Part shown: one piece after another, positions 1-7,467 of the stretch
Layout: each line of letters starts with the position of its first letter
Position numbering within the stretch: position 1 is the stretch's first letter
Assembly: GCA_003533095.1 (NCBI GenBank)
Contig: DOEL01000039.1
Span: 1-7,787, forward strand
Direction of reading: 5' to 3'
Source of the DNA: Methylophilaceae bacterium
GTDB taxonomy: Bacteria > Pseudomonadota > Gammaproteobacteria > Burkholderiales > Methylophilaceae
DNA length: 7,787 nt
Translations under genes and position numbers: made by a program
The notes under the pieces: generated by a model
Told to the model about the DNA's origin: nothing
Seen by the model: the letters and a program-made list of their open reading frames with translations, nothing else
Databases searched by the model: none

Positions 1-164
1 ATTGGGATAAAGCTTTTAAAGAGCCAGGTTTAAAAATGCATCTTTATGGAAAACACGAAGCAAGACCAGGTCGCAAAATGGGTCACTTTACAGTGTTAGA
101 TGAAAAACTAGAAATAGCCTTCCAAAAGGCTATGGAAGTAAGAAAACTGTTTGGAATTGCCTAA
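1..164 (+). CDS. purK: PurK C-terminus: 5-(carboxyamino)imidazole ribonucleotide synthase (5' truncated by window)
   Basis: The reading frame starting at base 3 is open from the window edge to TAA at 162-164 and gives the last 53 residues of a protein. It contains HLYGKHEARPGRKMGH, the characteristic C-terminal signature of PurK, followed by a helix ending in KLFGIA. PurK is the ATP-grasp enzyme that carboxylates aminoimidazole ribonucleotide with ATP and bicarbonate in cytosolic de novo purine synthesis. The ATP-grasp core lies outside the window, so neither the start nor the catalytic residues can be checked. The gene converges on rpsT, and a shared hairpin begins at the base after its stop codon. 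The identification rests on the short C-terminal motif, which is distinctive. Confidence 0.9.
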   Translation, partial: WDKAFKEPGLKMHLYGKHEARPGRKMGHFTVLDEKLEIAFQKAMEVRKLFGIA

Positions 165-189
165 ATCAAAGAGAGAAGCTCTCTTTGAT
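165..189. terminator. Perfect hairpin between convergent purK and rpsT, probable bidirectional terminator
   Basis: ATCAAAGAGAG (165-175) and CTCTCTTTGAT (179-189) form a perfect 11-bp stem with a 3-nt AAG loop. The hairpin starts directly after the purK stop codon and ends one base before the rpsT stop codon on the opposite strand, so it can serve both transcripts. The T-tracts are weak: only TTTGAT within the stem and then TTAG on the minus side, and ATATTA on the plus side. Termination is therefore inferred from symmetry and position rather than from a canonical U-tail. The stem could also act mainly as an mRNA 3'-end stabiliser. Confidence 0.75.
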
Positions 190-190
190 A

Positions 191-454
191 TTAAGCCATT
201 GATTTAATTGCTGCGTTTAAGCGTTGTTTATGACGTGACGCTTTGTTCTTATGAATAATTTTTTTGTCAGCGATGCGGTCGATTACTGAAACATTTTCTT
301 GGAAAGATGTTTTCGCAGCCGCTTTATCGCCTGATTGAATTGCTTTTAAAATCTTTTTGATTGCAGTACGCAAAGTTGAACGCAAACTTGCATTGTGAGC
401 TCGTTGCTTCGTTGCTTGGCGGGCACGTTTTCTAGCTTGTGCGGTATTTGCCAT
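191..454 (-). CDS. rpsT: 30S ribosomal protein S20
   Basis: The 87-residue, strongly basic protein begins [18 protein letters not shown] and ends NAAIKSMA. Length and sequence are typical of bacterial S20, which binds 16S rRNA as a three-helix bundle in the body of the small subunit. The middle region (about residues 23-45) carries the [16 protein letters not shown] helix and the C-terminal part the conserved [13 protein letters not shown] motif. The ATG at 452-454 (minus strand) is supported by an AAAGGA ribosome binding site 5 nt upstream. A promoter with 17-bp spacing lies in the divergent region toward murJ. E. coli rpsT uses a UUG start and is autoregulated; this one uses ATG, so no inference about autoregulation is made. 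Confidence 0.98.
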   Translation of the reverse strand: MANTAQARKRARQATKQRAHNASLRSTLRTAIKKILKAIQSGDKAAAKTSFQENVSVIDRIADKKIIHKNKASRHKQRLNAAIKSMA

Positions 455-459
455 GTTTA

Positions 460-465
460 TCCTTT
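460..465 (-). promoter_or_regulatory. Ribosome binding site of rpsT
   Basis: On the minus strand AAAGGA lies 5 nt before the rpsT ATG. It is one of only two strong Shine-Dalgarno sequences in the window; the other precedes the gene at 7468. Confidence 0.8.
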
Positions 466-494
466 AATTATTATCTTTTATTACGAAGGCGAGA

Positions 495-523
495 ATTTTA
501 GCGATATTTGAGGTTTTATACAA
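495..523 (-). promoter_or_regulatory. Probable sigma-70 promoter of rpsT
   Basis: Read on the minus strand, TTGTAT (518-523) is separated by exactly 17 bp from TAAAAT (495-500). The -10 matches consensus at five of six positions, while the -35 keeps only the TTG. Transcription would start near 488, giving a leader of about 35 nt. The distance and the strong -10 suit a highly expressed ribosomal gene. No start site has been measured. Confidence 0.6.
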
Positions 524-602
524 GATAAAACGCTCATTTTAGACCTAAATTTCAGCCCTATCCCTTGATATTCTAGGCTAATCAATATTTTTCTTGGAAA
601 CC

Positions 603-629
603 TTGATAAAAAGACCTCCATGCTAAAAT
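603..629 (+). promoter_or_regulatory. Candidate extended -10 promoter of the murJ operon
   Basis: TGCTAAAAT (621-629) is an extended -10 element with TAAAAT as the hexamer. TTGATA (603-608) lies 15 bp upstream and could be the -35; this spacing is short but tolerable with an extended -10. Transcription would start around 636, leaving a leader of about 30 nt before the murJ ATG. Another TTGATA at 565-570 has no convincing partner. No operator or riboswitch is visible between here and murJ. Confidence 0.5.
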
Positions 630-665
630 CTTTGTAATTTAGTGACAATTAAATAGATAAATTCA

Positions 666-2201
666 ATGAATCTTCTTAAAGCACTCGCAACCGTCGGAAG
701 TATGACTTTTGTATCAAGAATTTTAGGTTTTGTGAGGGATAGCTTAATCGCCAAAATTTTTGGTGCAGGCATGGAGACAGATGCCTTTTTTGTAGCCTTT
801 AAAATTCCCAATTTATTAAGACGTATTTCCGCTGAAGGTGCTTTTTCTCAAGCCTTTGTGCCGATTCTTGCTGAATACAAAAATAAGCGAAGTTATGAAG
901 CCACACATCTTTTGATTAATCATGTGTGTTCATTGTTGAGCCTTTTTCTTATTGTAATTACATGTGTGGGTATTTTTGCAGCGCCTTGGCTTGTTTATAT
1001 AAGTGCACCCGGTTTTATTGAGCACTCAGAAAAATTTCAGCTTACTGTTGATTTATTAAGAATTACATTTCCTTATATCTTTTTTATTTCTCTGGTATCG
1101 ATGGCGGGGGGCATTCTTAATACATTTAATAAATTTTCAGTGCCTGCTTTTACTCCTGTTTGGCTTAATTTATCTTTTATTTTTGCAGCATTATTTTTTG
1201 CAGACTATTTTGATCGACCTATTTTGGTATTAGCGTGGGCTGTATTTGTTGGAGGCGTTCTTCAATTGGTTTTTCAGATCCCTTTTTTAAAGGAGATCGG
1301 GTTTATTCCTAAATACCAGTTAGATCTTAAAGATGAAGGCGTATGGCGAATCATGAAACTTATGGGGCCTGCTATCTTTGGTGTGTCTATCGCGCAACTG
1401 TCTTTACTTATTAATACTATCTTCGCATCCTTTCTTGATACAGGAAGTGTTTCATGGCTTTATTACGCTGATCGATTGATGGAATTTCCTGCAGGTGTTC
1501 TAGGTGTCGCACTCGGTACAATTTTACTTCCGAGCCTCTCAAAATCATATTCTGGTAAAGATCAAAAAGAATATTCGGGCTTACTTGATTGGGGCTTGAG
1601 ATTAACATTTATTCTCGCTGCGCCAGCGGCTGTAGCACTTGCCGTATTGTCCCTTCCTTTGATTGCAACATTATTTCATTATGGCGCTTTTAATATGCAT
1701 GATGTTTTAATGACACAACAAGCCACAATTGCATACAGCTTTGGATTGATGGGTTTGATTATGATTAAAGTGTTAGCTCCTGGATTCTATGCAAGACAGA
1801 ATATTAAGACTCCTGTCAAAATTGCACTCTTTACTTTATTTTCAACACAATTAATGAATATGGCATTTATTGGACAATTTAAACACGCAGGCCTAGCGCT
1901 GGCGATAGGTTTAGGTGCTTGTTTAAATGCAAGTCTTCTCTACTACTATTTAAGAAAAGGAAATTATTACAAGCCACATAAAGGATGGGCTCATTTTTTA
2001 ATAAAGCTTTTTGTTGCATTAACTTTAATGGGATTAACTTTATTTTATTTAAAAGGGGACTCATCTCTTTGGTTTGAATATTCTATTTCGAAAAGATTAA
2101 TTTATTTAGTGATGCTTATTCTTGCTGGTTCTAGTGTTTATTTTGGCGCACTATGGATGATGGGATTAAGACTTCAATCATTCATTCGAAGAGCTATTTA
2201 A
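666..2201 (+). CDS. murJ: Lipid II flippase MurJ (MVF family)
   Basis: The 511-residue polytopic membrane protein is nearly colinear with E. coli MurJ, which has the same length. MurJ flips undecaprenyl-linked lipid II across the inner membrane for peptidoglycan assembly. The family's functionally important arginines are present: Arg18 and Arg24 in SRILGFVRD, Arg52 in PNLLRR, and Arg270 in [10 protein letters not shown]; Asp39 is also kept. Hydrophobic segments run along the whole length, consistent with the usual 14 helices. The ATG at 666 is chosen because [14 protein letters not shown] matches the family's N-terminus. No clear Shine-Dalgarno precedes it (AAATAGATAAATTCA). It is the first gene of a tight operon; ribF starts 9 nt after its stop. 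Basis: sequence resemblance for the call, family knowledge for the mechanism. Confidence 0.97.
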   Translation: MNLLKALATVGSMTFVSRILGFVRDSLIAKIFGAGMETDAFFVAFKIPNLLRRISAEGAFSQAFVPILAEYKNKRSYEATHLLINHVCSLLSLFLIVITCVGIFAAPWLVYISAPGFIEHSEKFQLTVDLLRITFPYIFFISLVSMAGGILNTFNKFSVPAFTPVWLNLSFIFAALFFADYFDRPILVLAWAVFVGGVLQLVFQIPFLKEIGFIPKYQLDLKDEGVWRIMKLMGPAIFGVSIAQLSLLINTIFASFLDTGSVSWLYYADRLMEFPAGVLGVALGTILLPSLSKSYSGKDQKEYSGLLDWGLRLTFILAAPAAVALAVLSLPLIATLFHYGAFNMHDVLMTQQATIAYSFGLMGLIMIKVLAPGFYARQNIKTPVKIALFTLFSTQLMNMAFIGQFKHAGLALAIGLGACLNASLLYYYLRKGNYYKPHKGWAHFLIKLFVALTLMGLTLFYLKGDSSLWFEYSISKRLIYLVMLILAGSSVYFGALWMMGLRLQSFIRRAI

Positions 2202-2210
2202 TTTTTTGTG

Positions 2211-3107
2211 ATGCAAGTTTTTAGACATTTTCCATTGAGTTCTAGTACGCCCATTGGCCTTACCATTGGTAATTTTGATGGTGTTCATATAGGCCACCAA
2301 GTGCTTATCGAAAAGCTAATTGCAGAATCCAAAAAAAGAAAACTCACCCCATCGGTGATGACTTTCGAGCCGCATCCTAAAGAATTTTTTACACCTGAAA
2401 ATGCACCTACTCGGCTTACAACCTTAAGAGAGAAGTTAGAGTTTTTTTTAAGCTATGGCATTGAAAAAGTTTTTGTTTGTGCTTTCAATCAAAAGTTTTC
2501 TAATATCTCTAGCGAAGTCTTTATGCATCAAATATTAAAAGCTCAATTAAAAGCTGAATTACTGATTGTGGGTGACGACTTTCGTTTTGGATCCAAACGA
2601 CAGGCGGGAATTGATGATTTAAGAAAAAATGCATTTGAATTATTTGAAATTCCAGAAATTGATGTGAATGGTAAAAGGGTATCAAGTACTCTCATTAGAG
2701 AAGATCTTAAAGAAGGACGCATTGAGGAAGTAAACCAGTTTCTAGGACGGCCTTACACGATCAGTGGAAAGGTGGTTGAAGGCGATAAACGTGGCAGACA
2801 AATGGGCTTTCCAACTGCCAATATTCACATGAAGCACCTGAGACCGGCGCTAACTGGCGTATATGCGGTAAAATTAGGAAATAGAAATGGCGTTGCTAAT
2901 CTTGGAGTCAGGCCTACGATTTCAGGCACGCCAAAACTGTTATTAGAAGTTCACCTACTTAATTTTAATGAAGACATTTATGGACAGCATGTTCAAGTGA
3001 CTTTTTTAGCAAAAATTAGAGATGAAATGAAATTTGAGAATATTAATCTACTCATTGAGCAAATTAAAAAAGATATAGCTTACGCAACACGTTATTTTGA
3101 AAAATAG
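2211..3107 (+). CDS. ribF: Bifunctional riboflavin kinase / FMN adenylyltransferase
   Basis: RibF converts riboflavin to FMN and then to FAD, using ATP in both steps, in the cytosol. The N-terminal nucleotidyltransferase domain shows [10 protein letters not shown] (residues 20-29), the HIGH-like ATP-binding motif, and [12 protein letters not shown] further on, then SSTLIRE before the linker. The C-terminal kinase domain has [25 protein letters not shown] and the LEVHLLNF...DIYG block. Two adjacent start codons exist, GTG at 2208 and ATG at 2211. I prefer ATG, giving 298 residues, as the commoner start; GTG would add one methionine. The only purine-rich stretch upstream, GAAGAG at 2188-2193, is too far away to be a good ribosome binding site, so translational coupling to murJ is likely. 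The length is close to the usual 300-315 residues. Confidence 0.96.
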   Translation: MQVFRHFPLSSSTPIGLTIGNFDGVHIGHQVLIEKLIAESKKRKLTPSVMTFEPHPKEFFTPENAPTRLTTLREKLEFFLSYGIEKVFVCAFNQKFSNISSEVFMHQILKAQLKAELLIVGDDFRFGSKRQAGIDDLRKNAFELFEIPEIDVNGKRVSSTLIREDLKEGRIEEVNQFLGRPYTISGKVVEGDKRGRQMGFPTANIHMKHLRPALTGVYAVKLGNRNGVANLGVRPTISGTPKLLLEVHLLNFNEDIYGQHVQVTFLAKIRDEMKFENINLLIEQIKKDIAYATRYFEK

Positions 3108-3112
3108 AACAT

Positions 3113-5884
3113 ATGACCGAAGAAAATAAATATCAGTTAAATTTACCAGACACACCATTTCCAATGCGTGGCGACCTTGCTAAACGAGAACCTCTTTGGG
3201 TTCAGCGCTGGCAAGAATTTAAGCTCTATCAAAAAATTAGACAAAAAAGAAATGGCGCTAAGAAATTCATTCTTCATGATGGACCTCCTTATGCAAACGG
3301 TGATATTCATATCGGCCATGCTGTAAATAAAATCCTAAAAGATATTATTGTGAAGTCGAAAACTTTATCTGGATTTGATGCACCTTATATTCCTGGATGG
3401 GACTGTCATGGTCTTCCAATTGAGCTTGTGGTCGAAAAACTTCATGGCAAAAATATTGAACCTAAAAAATTTAGAGAGTTATGTCGAGAATATGCAGCGT
3501 CACAAGTTGAAAAACAAAAAAATGATTTTATACGTTTAGGTGTATTAGGAGATTGGGACAAGCCATATCTCACCATGAATTTTGAAACCGAGGCTGACAT
3601 TATGAGAGCGCTCGGGCACATTTATCTAAATGGCTACCTCTATCAAGGAAGTAAGCCAGTGCACTGGTGTGTTGATTGTGGTTCAGCATTAGCTGAAGCA
3701 GAAGTTGAATATGAAGATAAAACTTCTCCAACAATTGATGTAGGCTTTAAAGTTACAGATAGCGAATCTTTAAAAAAGATCTTTAATATTAAAGAAACAA
3801 AGGATACGTTTGCAATTATTTGGACAACTACACCATGGACGCTCCCGGCAAACCAGGCGGTATGCGTTCATCCTGATTTGAATTATGGTTTGTATAGCAC
3901 TGAAAAATGCAATCTCATACTTGCTGAGGATTTAGCTGAAAAAAATATTGCGCATTATGGTTTTGAGTCTTTTAAGAAATTAGCTTTCTGTAAAGGCAAG
4001 GCTTTAGAACACCTAAAGCTTAATCATCCATTTTATAAAAAGAATGTACCTATCATATGTGGGGACCATGTCACTCTAGATGCTGGCACCGGCCTTGTGC
4101 ATACAGCTCCCGCCCATGGGTTAGAAGATTACGCCGTAGGTATGCGATATCAATTGCCTGTAGATAATCCAGTAAATGAGGAAGGAAAATTTTATTCTTT
4201 TGTAGAACAATTTGCAGGCGAAAGCATCTGGGAAGCCAATAAAAAAATTATCGAAAGATTAAGTGCAAATGCATGTTTATTTGCTTCGAAAAAATTATCA
4301 CATAGTTACCCTCATTGCTGGCGCCACAAAACACCAGTGATTTTCAGAGCAACCCGCCAATGGTTTGTTGGCATGAATCAGGAAAACAATAAAAAGACAT
4401 TACGTGATAAAGCAAATGAAGCTGTCAGCCATACAACTTTTTATCCTGAGTGGGGTAAGGCTCGCCTGGAGGCTATGATTAAGAATCGACCTGACTGGTG
4501 CGTTTCACGTCAAAGAAATTGGGGCGTTCCTATGCCATTCTTCGTGCATAAAGAAACTTACGAGCTTCATCCGCAAACGAATGAATTAATCGAGCTCGTT
4601 GCTAAAGAGGTTGAGAAATCGGGTATCGAAGCTTGGTTTAATTTAGATGTGAAGACTTTGCTTGGTGAAGATGCTAATCATTATAAAAAATTAAGCGATA
4701 CATTAGACGTATGGTTTGATTCTGGAACGACACATGCATCTGTATTAAAAAAACGTGAAGATTTATCTTATCCAGCTGATCTTTACTTAGAAGGTTCAGA
4801 TCAACATCGAGGCTGGTTCCAGTCTAGTTTACTCACGGGTTGTGCTATTGATGGAAGAGCGCCTTACGAATCTCTTCTCACGCACGGCTTTGTCGTCGAC
4901 GGCAGTGGACACAAGATGAGTAAATCAAAAGGTAATGTTGTGGCGCCTCAAAAAGTTATGGATCAATATGGCGCCGATATTTTAAGGCTCTGGGTAGCTT
5001 CTACGGATTACTCTGGTGAACTTACTATTTCAGATGAAATTTTAAAGCGCGTTGCAGAGGGATATCGACGCATACGAAACACCTTGCGCTTTTTATTAGC
5101 TAACCTTGGTGACTTTGATGCTAAAAAAGATTTGCTTCCTGTGAAAGAGTGGCTATCAATCGATCGCTATGCATTATTTTTAACACATCAACTACAAGAC
5201 CATATTAAGCAAGATTATTCGTCTTACGAATTTCATTTAGGAATGCAAAAATTTGTAAGCTTTTGCTCAGAAGACTTAGGTGGATTCTATCTTGATATCC
5301 TAAAAGATCGTCTTTATACCTCAAATGAAAATTCAAAAGCAAGACGAGCTGCACAAAGTGCAATCTTTCATATTACACACACCTTAATGAGATTGATGGC
5401 ACCTGTCTTAAGTTTTACTGCAGATGAAATTTGGCAGATTCTCATGCCTCAAAGTGATGAATTGGTATTTATGGATACATGGTATGACATTCCTGCGCAT
5501 GGGTTGAATGCTAGAGAGTTATTAGCATGGGAACATATTATTCATGTACGTGCGATTGCCAATAAAAAAATTGAAGAATTACGTGAAAAAGGTTTGGTAG
5601 GCTCTTCTCTTCAGGCCCAGATAGAGATCTATGCCTCTGGAGAAATTTATCAATCCCTATCATCGCTTCACGAAGATCTCAAATTTGTGATGATTACATC
5701 AGAGGCAAAACTTCATGAAAGGCAAGGTGATTTGCATATTGACGTAAGTGCAAGTGAATACAAAAAATGTGATCGATGCTGGCATTATCGTGAAGAAGTC
5801 GGATCACATGATGAACATCCAAGTATCTGTAATCGATGCATTAGCAACCTCTTTGAAAAAGGTGAAGTAAGATTGCATGCGTAA
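3113..5884 (+). CDS. ileS: Isoleucyl-tRNA synthetase (bacterial zinc-containing type)
   Basis: This cytosolic class I synthetase of 923 residues charges tRNA-Ile with isoleucine. The Rossmann fold contains the HIGH motif at residues 66-69 (within [13 protein letters not shown]) and KMSKS at 601-605. The inserted editing domain, which hydrolyses Val-tRNA-Ile, shows [11 protein letters not shown] from residue 237 and [12 protein letters not shown] from about 325, followed by the EDY acidic site near 338-340. A CVDC pair sits at 186-189. The C-terminus has a complete zinc site, Cys886-x2-Cys889 and Cys906-x2-Cys909, as in E. coli IleS (938 residues). The ATG lies 5 nt after the ribF stop with little Shine-Dalgarno match, again suggesting coupling. 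No T-box or leader is present. The final 8 nt overlap lspA. Confidence 0.98.
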   Translation: MTEENKYQLNLPDTPFPMRGDLAKREPLWVQRWQEFKLYQKIRQKRNGAKKFILHDGPPYANGDIHIGHAVNKILKDIIVKSKTLSGFDAPYIPGWDCHGLPIELVVEKLHGKNIEPKKFRELCREYAASQVEKQKNDFIRLGVLGDWDKPYLTMNFETEADIMRALGHIYLNGYLYQGSKPVHWCVDCGSALAEAEVEYEDKTSPTIDVGFKVTDSESLKKIFNIKETKDTFAIIWTTTPWTLPANQAVCVHPDLNYGLYSTEKCNLILAEDLAEKNIAHYGFESFKKLAFCKGKALEHLKLNHPFYKKNVPIICGDHVTLDAGTGLVHTAPAHGLEDYAVGMRYQLPVDNPVNEEGKFYSFVEQFAGESIWEANKKIIERLSANACLFASKKLSHSYPHCWRHKTPVIFRATRQWFVGMNQENNKKTLRDKANEAVSHTTFYPEWGKARLEAMIKNRPDWCVSRQRNWGVPMPFFVHKETYELHPQTNELIELVAKEVEKSGIEAWFNLDVKTLLGEDANHYKKLSDTLDVWFDSGTTHASVLKKREDLSYPADLYLEGSDQHRGWFQSSLLTGCAIDGRAPYESLLTHGFVVDGSGHKMSKSKGNVVAPQKVMDQYGADILRLWVASTDYSGELTISDEILKRVAEGYRRIRNTLRFLLANLGDFDAKKDLLPVKEWLSIDRYALFLTHQLQDHIKQDYSSYEFHLGMQKFVSFCSEDLGGFYLDILKDRLYTSNENSKARRAAQSAIFHITHTLMRLMAPVLSFTADEIWQILMPQSDELVFMDTWYDIPAHGLNARELLAWEHIIHVRAIANKKIEELREKGLVGSSLQAQIEIYASGEIYQSLSSLHEDLKFVMITSEAKLHERQGDLHIDVSASEYKKCDRCWHYREEVGSHDEHPSICNRCISNLFEKGEVRLHA
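5860..5865 (+). promoter_or_regulatory. Possible ribosome binding site of lspA inside ileS
   Basis: AGGTGA lies within the last codons of ileS, 11 nt before the lspA ATG. The spacing is slightly long, but it supports the ATG at 5877 as the lspA start and reinitiation in the 8-nt overlap. Confidence 0.45.
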
Positions 5885-6344
5885 GTATATTTTGATTGCA
5901 TTATTGATTGTTTTTTTTGATTTCATATCCAAACAATGGATATTTAATCATTTAGATTTAGGGAGTGCTTTAGTAATAAATTCATTTCTTAATATTGTGC
6001 ATTTTCAGAATACCGGCGCTGCCTTTAGTTTTCTAAGCGAAGCTTCTGGTTGGCAGAGATATTTCTTTATGGGTATTTCATTTGCTGCAATCATGGTGAT
6101 TATTCGGTTAATACATCAGCGTTTAAAACACCCATCATTATGCTTAGCGCTTGCTTTTATCCTTGGCGGAGCTATTGGCAATCTTTGCGACAGAAGCTAC
6201 TATGGATTTGTGATTGATTTCATTTATGTTCACTATGAAGCCTATTATTGGCCAGCATTTAATGTGGCGGATAGTTTTATTTCAATAGGTGTTGCTTTAA
6301 TTTTTTATGATGCATTCAAAAATAAAAAACCTTTGCTGAGTTAA
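5877..6344 (+). CDS. lspA: Lipoprotein signal peptidase (signal peptidase II)
   Basis: The 155-residue inner-membrane aspartyl protease removes signal peptides from diacylglyceryl-modified prolipoproteins. Four hydrophobic segments are apparent. Conserved family blocks are DFISKQW near residues 15-21, NTGAAFSF at 45-52, [10 protein letters not shown] at 97-106, and PAFNVADS at 126-133. The catalytic dyad is Asp114 (in FVID) and Asp132 (in NVAD). The start overlaps the end of ileS, an arrangement common for ileS-lspA in proteobacteria. The often-seen downstream neighbours fkpB and ispH are absent; a molybdopterin enzyme gene follows after 2 nt instead. Confidence 0.97.
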   Translation: MRKYILIALLIVFFDFISKQWIFNHLDLGSALVINSFLNIVHFQNTGAAFSFLSEASGWQRYFFMGISFAAIMVIIRLIHQRLKHPSLCLALAFILGGAIGNLCDRSYYGFVIDFIYVHYEAYYWPAFNVADSFISIGVALIFYDAFKNKKPLLS

Positions 6345-6346
6345 TT

Positions 6347-6985
6347 ATGCCTGACTGGAAAAAACTGATAGAAGGTAAAATCGCACTCGCCAAAAAAGGC
6401 TTAAAACGAAACGAACCTAATCAAAATAATCGCATTCCTGCAGGACAAACTCTGACCACTAAATTTCCTATACTTGATTTGGGTATTAGACCTGAAGTAG
6501 ATGAAAGTAATTGGAAATTAAAAGTGTTTGGCCTTGTCGAAAAGGAAATTGATTTGGACTGGGCTTCCTTATTAAAACTTCCCCAAACAAAAGATATTTC
6601 AGATTTTCATTGTGTAACGCGTTGGTCGATGTTGGATGTACCCTGGGAGGGTGTTTTAGCAAGAGACATATTAGCGTTGGCTAAGCCATTAGATAAAGCG
6701 CATTATGTAACGCTTCATAGTTATGACGATTACACAACCAATATTCCACTAGAAGTGATGTTAGATGATGATGTGATTGTAGCTCATCATGTTTTTAACA
6801 AACCTCTAGAAAATGAACATGGTGGTCCAGTAAGATTGGTCGTACCTAAACGCTATGCATGGAAAAGTGCAAAGTGGCTGAAAGCTATTGAATTACATGC
6901 AGAAGATAGGCCAGGTTTTTGGGAGGTACGCGGATATCATAATGATGCAGATCCGTGGCTTGAAGAGCGTTTTTCGGAAAATTAA
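6347..6985 (+). CDS. Sulfite oxidase-like molybdopterin-dependent oxidoreductase, apparently cytosolic
   Basis: The 212-residue protein matches the oxidoreductase molybdopterin-binding domain of the sulfite oxidase/MsrP superfamily, in the short single-domain group represented by Bacillus YuiH. Visible family features are IRPEVDESNWKLKVFGLVE near residues 47-65, DFHCVTRWS with Cys89 as the expected molybdenum ligand, HSYDDYTTNIPL at 124-135, LENEHGGPVRLVVPKRY at 154-170 and WKSAKWL at 172-178. There is no twin-arginine or Sec signal, unlike MsrP, and no C-terminal dimerisation domain as in true sulfite oxidases. Substrate and electron partner are unknown. The start lies 2 nt after lspA, so it is the last gene of the murJ operon. 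No strong Shine-Dalgarno is visible. Confidence 0.88.
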   Translation: MPDWKKLIEGKIALAKKGLKRNEPNQNNRIPAGQTLTTKFPILDLGIRPEVDESNWKLKVFGLVEKEIDLDWASLLKLPQTKDISDFHCVTRWSMLDVPWEGVLARDILALAKPLDKAHYVTLHSYDDYTTNIPLEVMLDDDVIVAHHVFNKPLENEHGGPVRLVVPKRYAWKSAKWLKAIELHAEDRPGFWEVRGYHNDADPWLEERFSEN

Positions 6986-6988
6986 CAT
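6960..6988 (+). promoter_or_regulatory. Weak candidate promoter upstream of the DUF2946 gene
   Basis: TTGAAG (6960-6965) and TAACAT (6983-6988) are 17 bp apart, each matching consensus at four of six positions. They overlap the end of the molybdopterin gene and would start transcription near 6995. In an AT-rich sequence such matches arise by chance; read-through from the upstream operon is equally possible. Confidence 0.25.
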
Positions 6989-7013
6989 TAATTTTCGTGA
7001 TAATATTATTGAT

Positions 7014-7391
7014 ATGAAAAATGCATATAAAAAAATAGGAAGTTGGATTGCAATTTTTGCAATGCTTTTGACATCCTTTATGCCATTAATTTCTCATGCA
7101 GTTGAATCAAAGAACAATACTCATAAAATAGAGAGAATTTGTACTTCTCAAGGCATTAAATTTGTTTCGACGCAAAATCAGAGCTCAGATAAAAATCATA
7201 CAAATATTAATATGGGCCATTGTGCTTATTGTTCGATAGCTTCAGATAAGCATTATTTACCTGAAAGAAATACCCAATTAGGATTAATTTTAATTCCTAA
7301 TGCTGCAAAATTTTTTCTTGAATATGAGTCGCCAGTAATAGTAGCCCATTTCAGAACTTCCTTTTTTCCCCAAGCTCCACCCTTAGTTTAA
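7014..7391 (+). CDS. DUF2946 family protein, candidate CruR-like metal-sensing leader protein
   Basis: The 125-residue protein has a clear Sec signal peptide: basic MKNAYKK, a hydrophobic run to about residue 26, and a likely cut after SHA (residue 29). The mature part carries RICTSQGIKFV (41-51) and GHCAYC with His69, Cys70 and Cys73, the layout of DUF2946. It ends FFPQAPPLV, with Pro122-Pro123 three residues from the end. DUF2946 includes CruR of Bordetella pertussis, where the nascent protein senses copper through CXXC and controls downstream genes by Rho-dependent termination; a role of that kind here is inferred. The ATG at 7014 is chosen because the signal peptide begins there. An in-frame start at 6888 would lie deep inside the preceding gene and bury the signal. 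The next gene starts 76 nt after the stop. No good Shine-Dalgarno is seen. Confidence 0.82.
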   Translation: MKNAYKKIGSWIAIFAMLLTSFMPLISHAVESKNNTHKIERICTSQGIKFVSTQNQSSDKNHTNINMGHCAYCSIASDKHYLPERNTQLGLILIPNAAKFFLEYESPVIVAHFRTSFFPQAPPLV

Positions 7392-7408
7392 AAATTTACT
7401 TTTGCCTC
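7345..7408 (+). promoter_or_regulatory. C-rich, G-poor stretch, possible Rho-loading (rut-like) region
   Basis: By hand count these 64 bases hold about 21 C and only 4 G, in a genome where C and G are both scarce. The stretch covers the last codons of the DUF2946 gene and the start of the gap after it. Such C-over-G bubbles are typical of Rho utilisation sites, and Rho is the effector in the CruR system. Part of the bias comes from the proline codons of the C-terminus, so this is an inference. Confidence 0.35.
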
Positions 7409-7427
7409 GATTAAATTCTGTAATCGA
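7407..7427 (+). promoter_or_regulatory. Alternative hairpin overlapping the terminator stem (candidate antiterminator)
   Basis: TCGATTA (7407-7413) pairs perfectly with TAATCGA (7421-7427) around a 7-nt loop. It takes most of the left arm and the loop of the terminator hairpin, so the two structures cannot coexist. It is short (7 bp) and may be accidental, but its position in a putative leader-controlled gap makes it a candidate switch. Confidence 0.35.
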
Positions 7428-7441
7428 ATTTAATCTTTTTT
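7409..7441 (+). terminator. Intrinsic terminator or attenuator between the DUF2946 gene and the next gene
   Basis: GATTAAATTC (7409-7418) and GAATTTAATC (7426-7435) form a perfect 10-bp stem with a 7-nt loop, followed by six T (7436-7441) and soon by another seven. The stem has only two G-C pairs, so it is not strong. The gap to the next start codon (7468) contains no convincing promoter, so partial termination controlling the next gene is plausible. A competing hairpin uses part of the same bases (see 7407-7427). Confidence 0.6.
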
Positions 7442-7457
7442 AGTATTTTTTTAAACC

Positions 7458-7462
7458 AAGGA
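7458..7462 (+). promoter_or_regulatory. Ribosome binding site of the gene at 7468
   Basis: AAGGA lies 5 nt before the ATG at 7468, an optimal spacing. The gene thus has independent translation initiation, unlike most genes upstream in this window. Confidence 0.8.
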
Positions 7463-7467
7463 TAAAT

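Noticed and set aside
565..591. TTGATA / TATTTT pair as another murJ promoter
   Set aside because: The spacing is 15 bp with a four-of-six -10 and no extended element; the downstream TGCTAAAAT site is better.
555..610. TTGAT...ATCAA dyad and repeated CTTGATA in the murJ upstream region
   Set aside because: Arms of 5-7 bp in AT-rich DNA are expected by chance; no evidence of an operator.
623..811. Minus-strand open frame of 62 codons across the murJ start
   Set aside because: It overlaps the conserved N-terminus of murJ and the murJ promoter, has a low-complexity Lys/Leu composition and no recognisable motif.
1417..1608. Minus-strand open frame inside murJ
   Set aside because: It is antisense to conserved MurJ sequence, including Arg270; no ribosome binding site and no family resemblance.
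1879..2064. Second minus-strand open frame inside murJ
   Set aside because: It is antisense to membrane segments of MurJ, and its length is expected by chance.
2202..2210. Possible FMN riboswitch before ribF
   Set aside because: Only 9 nt separate murJ and the ribF ATG, so there is no room for an aptamer.
6888..7013. 42-codon N-terminal extension of the DUF2946 gene
   Set aside because: It overlaps the end of the molybdopterin gene in another frame and would place the signal peptide internally; the ATG at 7014 is the sensible start.
7392..7467. Independent promoter for the gene at 7468
   Set aside because: TGTAAT at 7419-7424 resembles a -10, but no -35 lies at a proper distance and it sits inside the hairpin loop.
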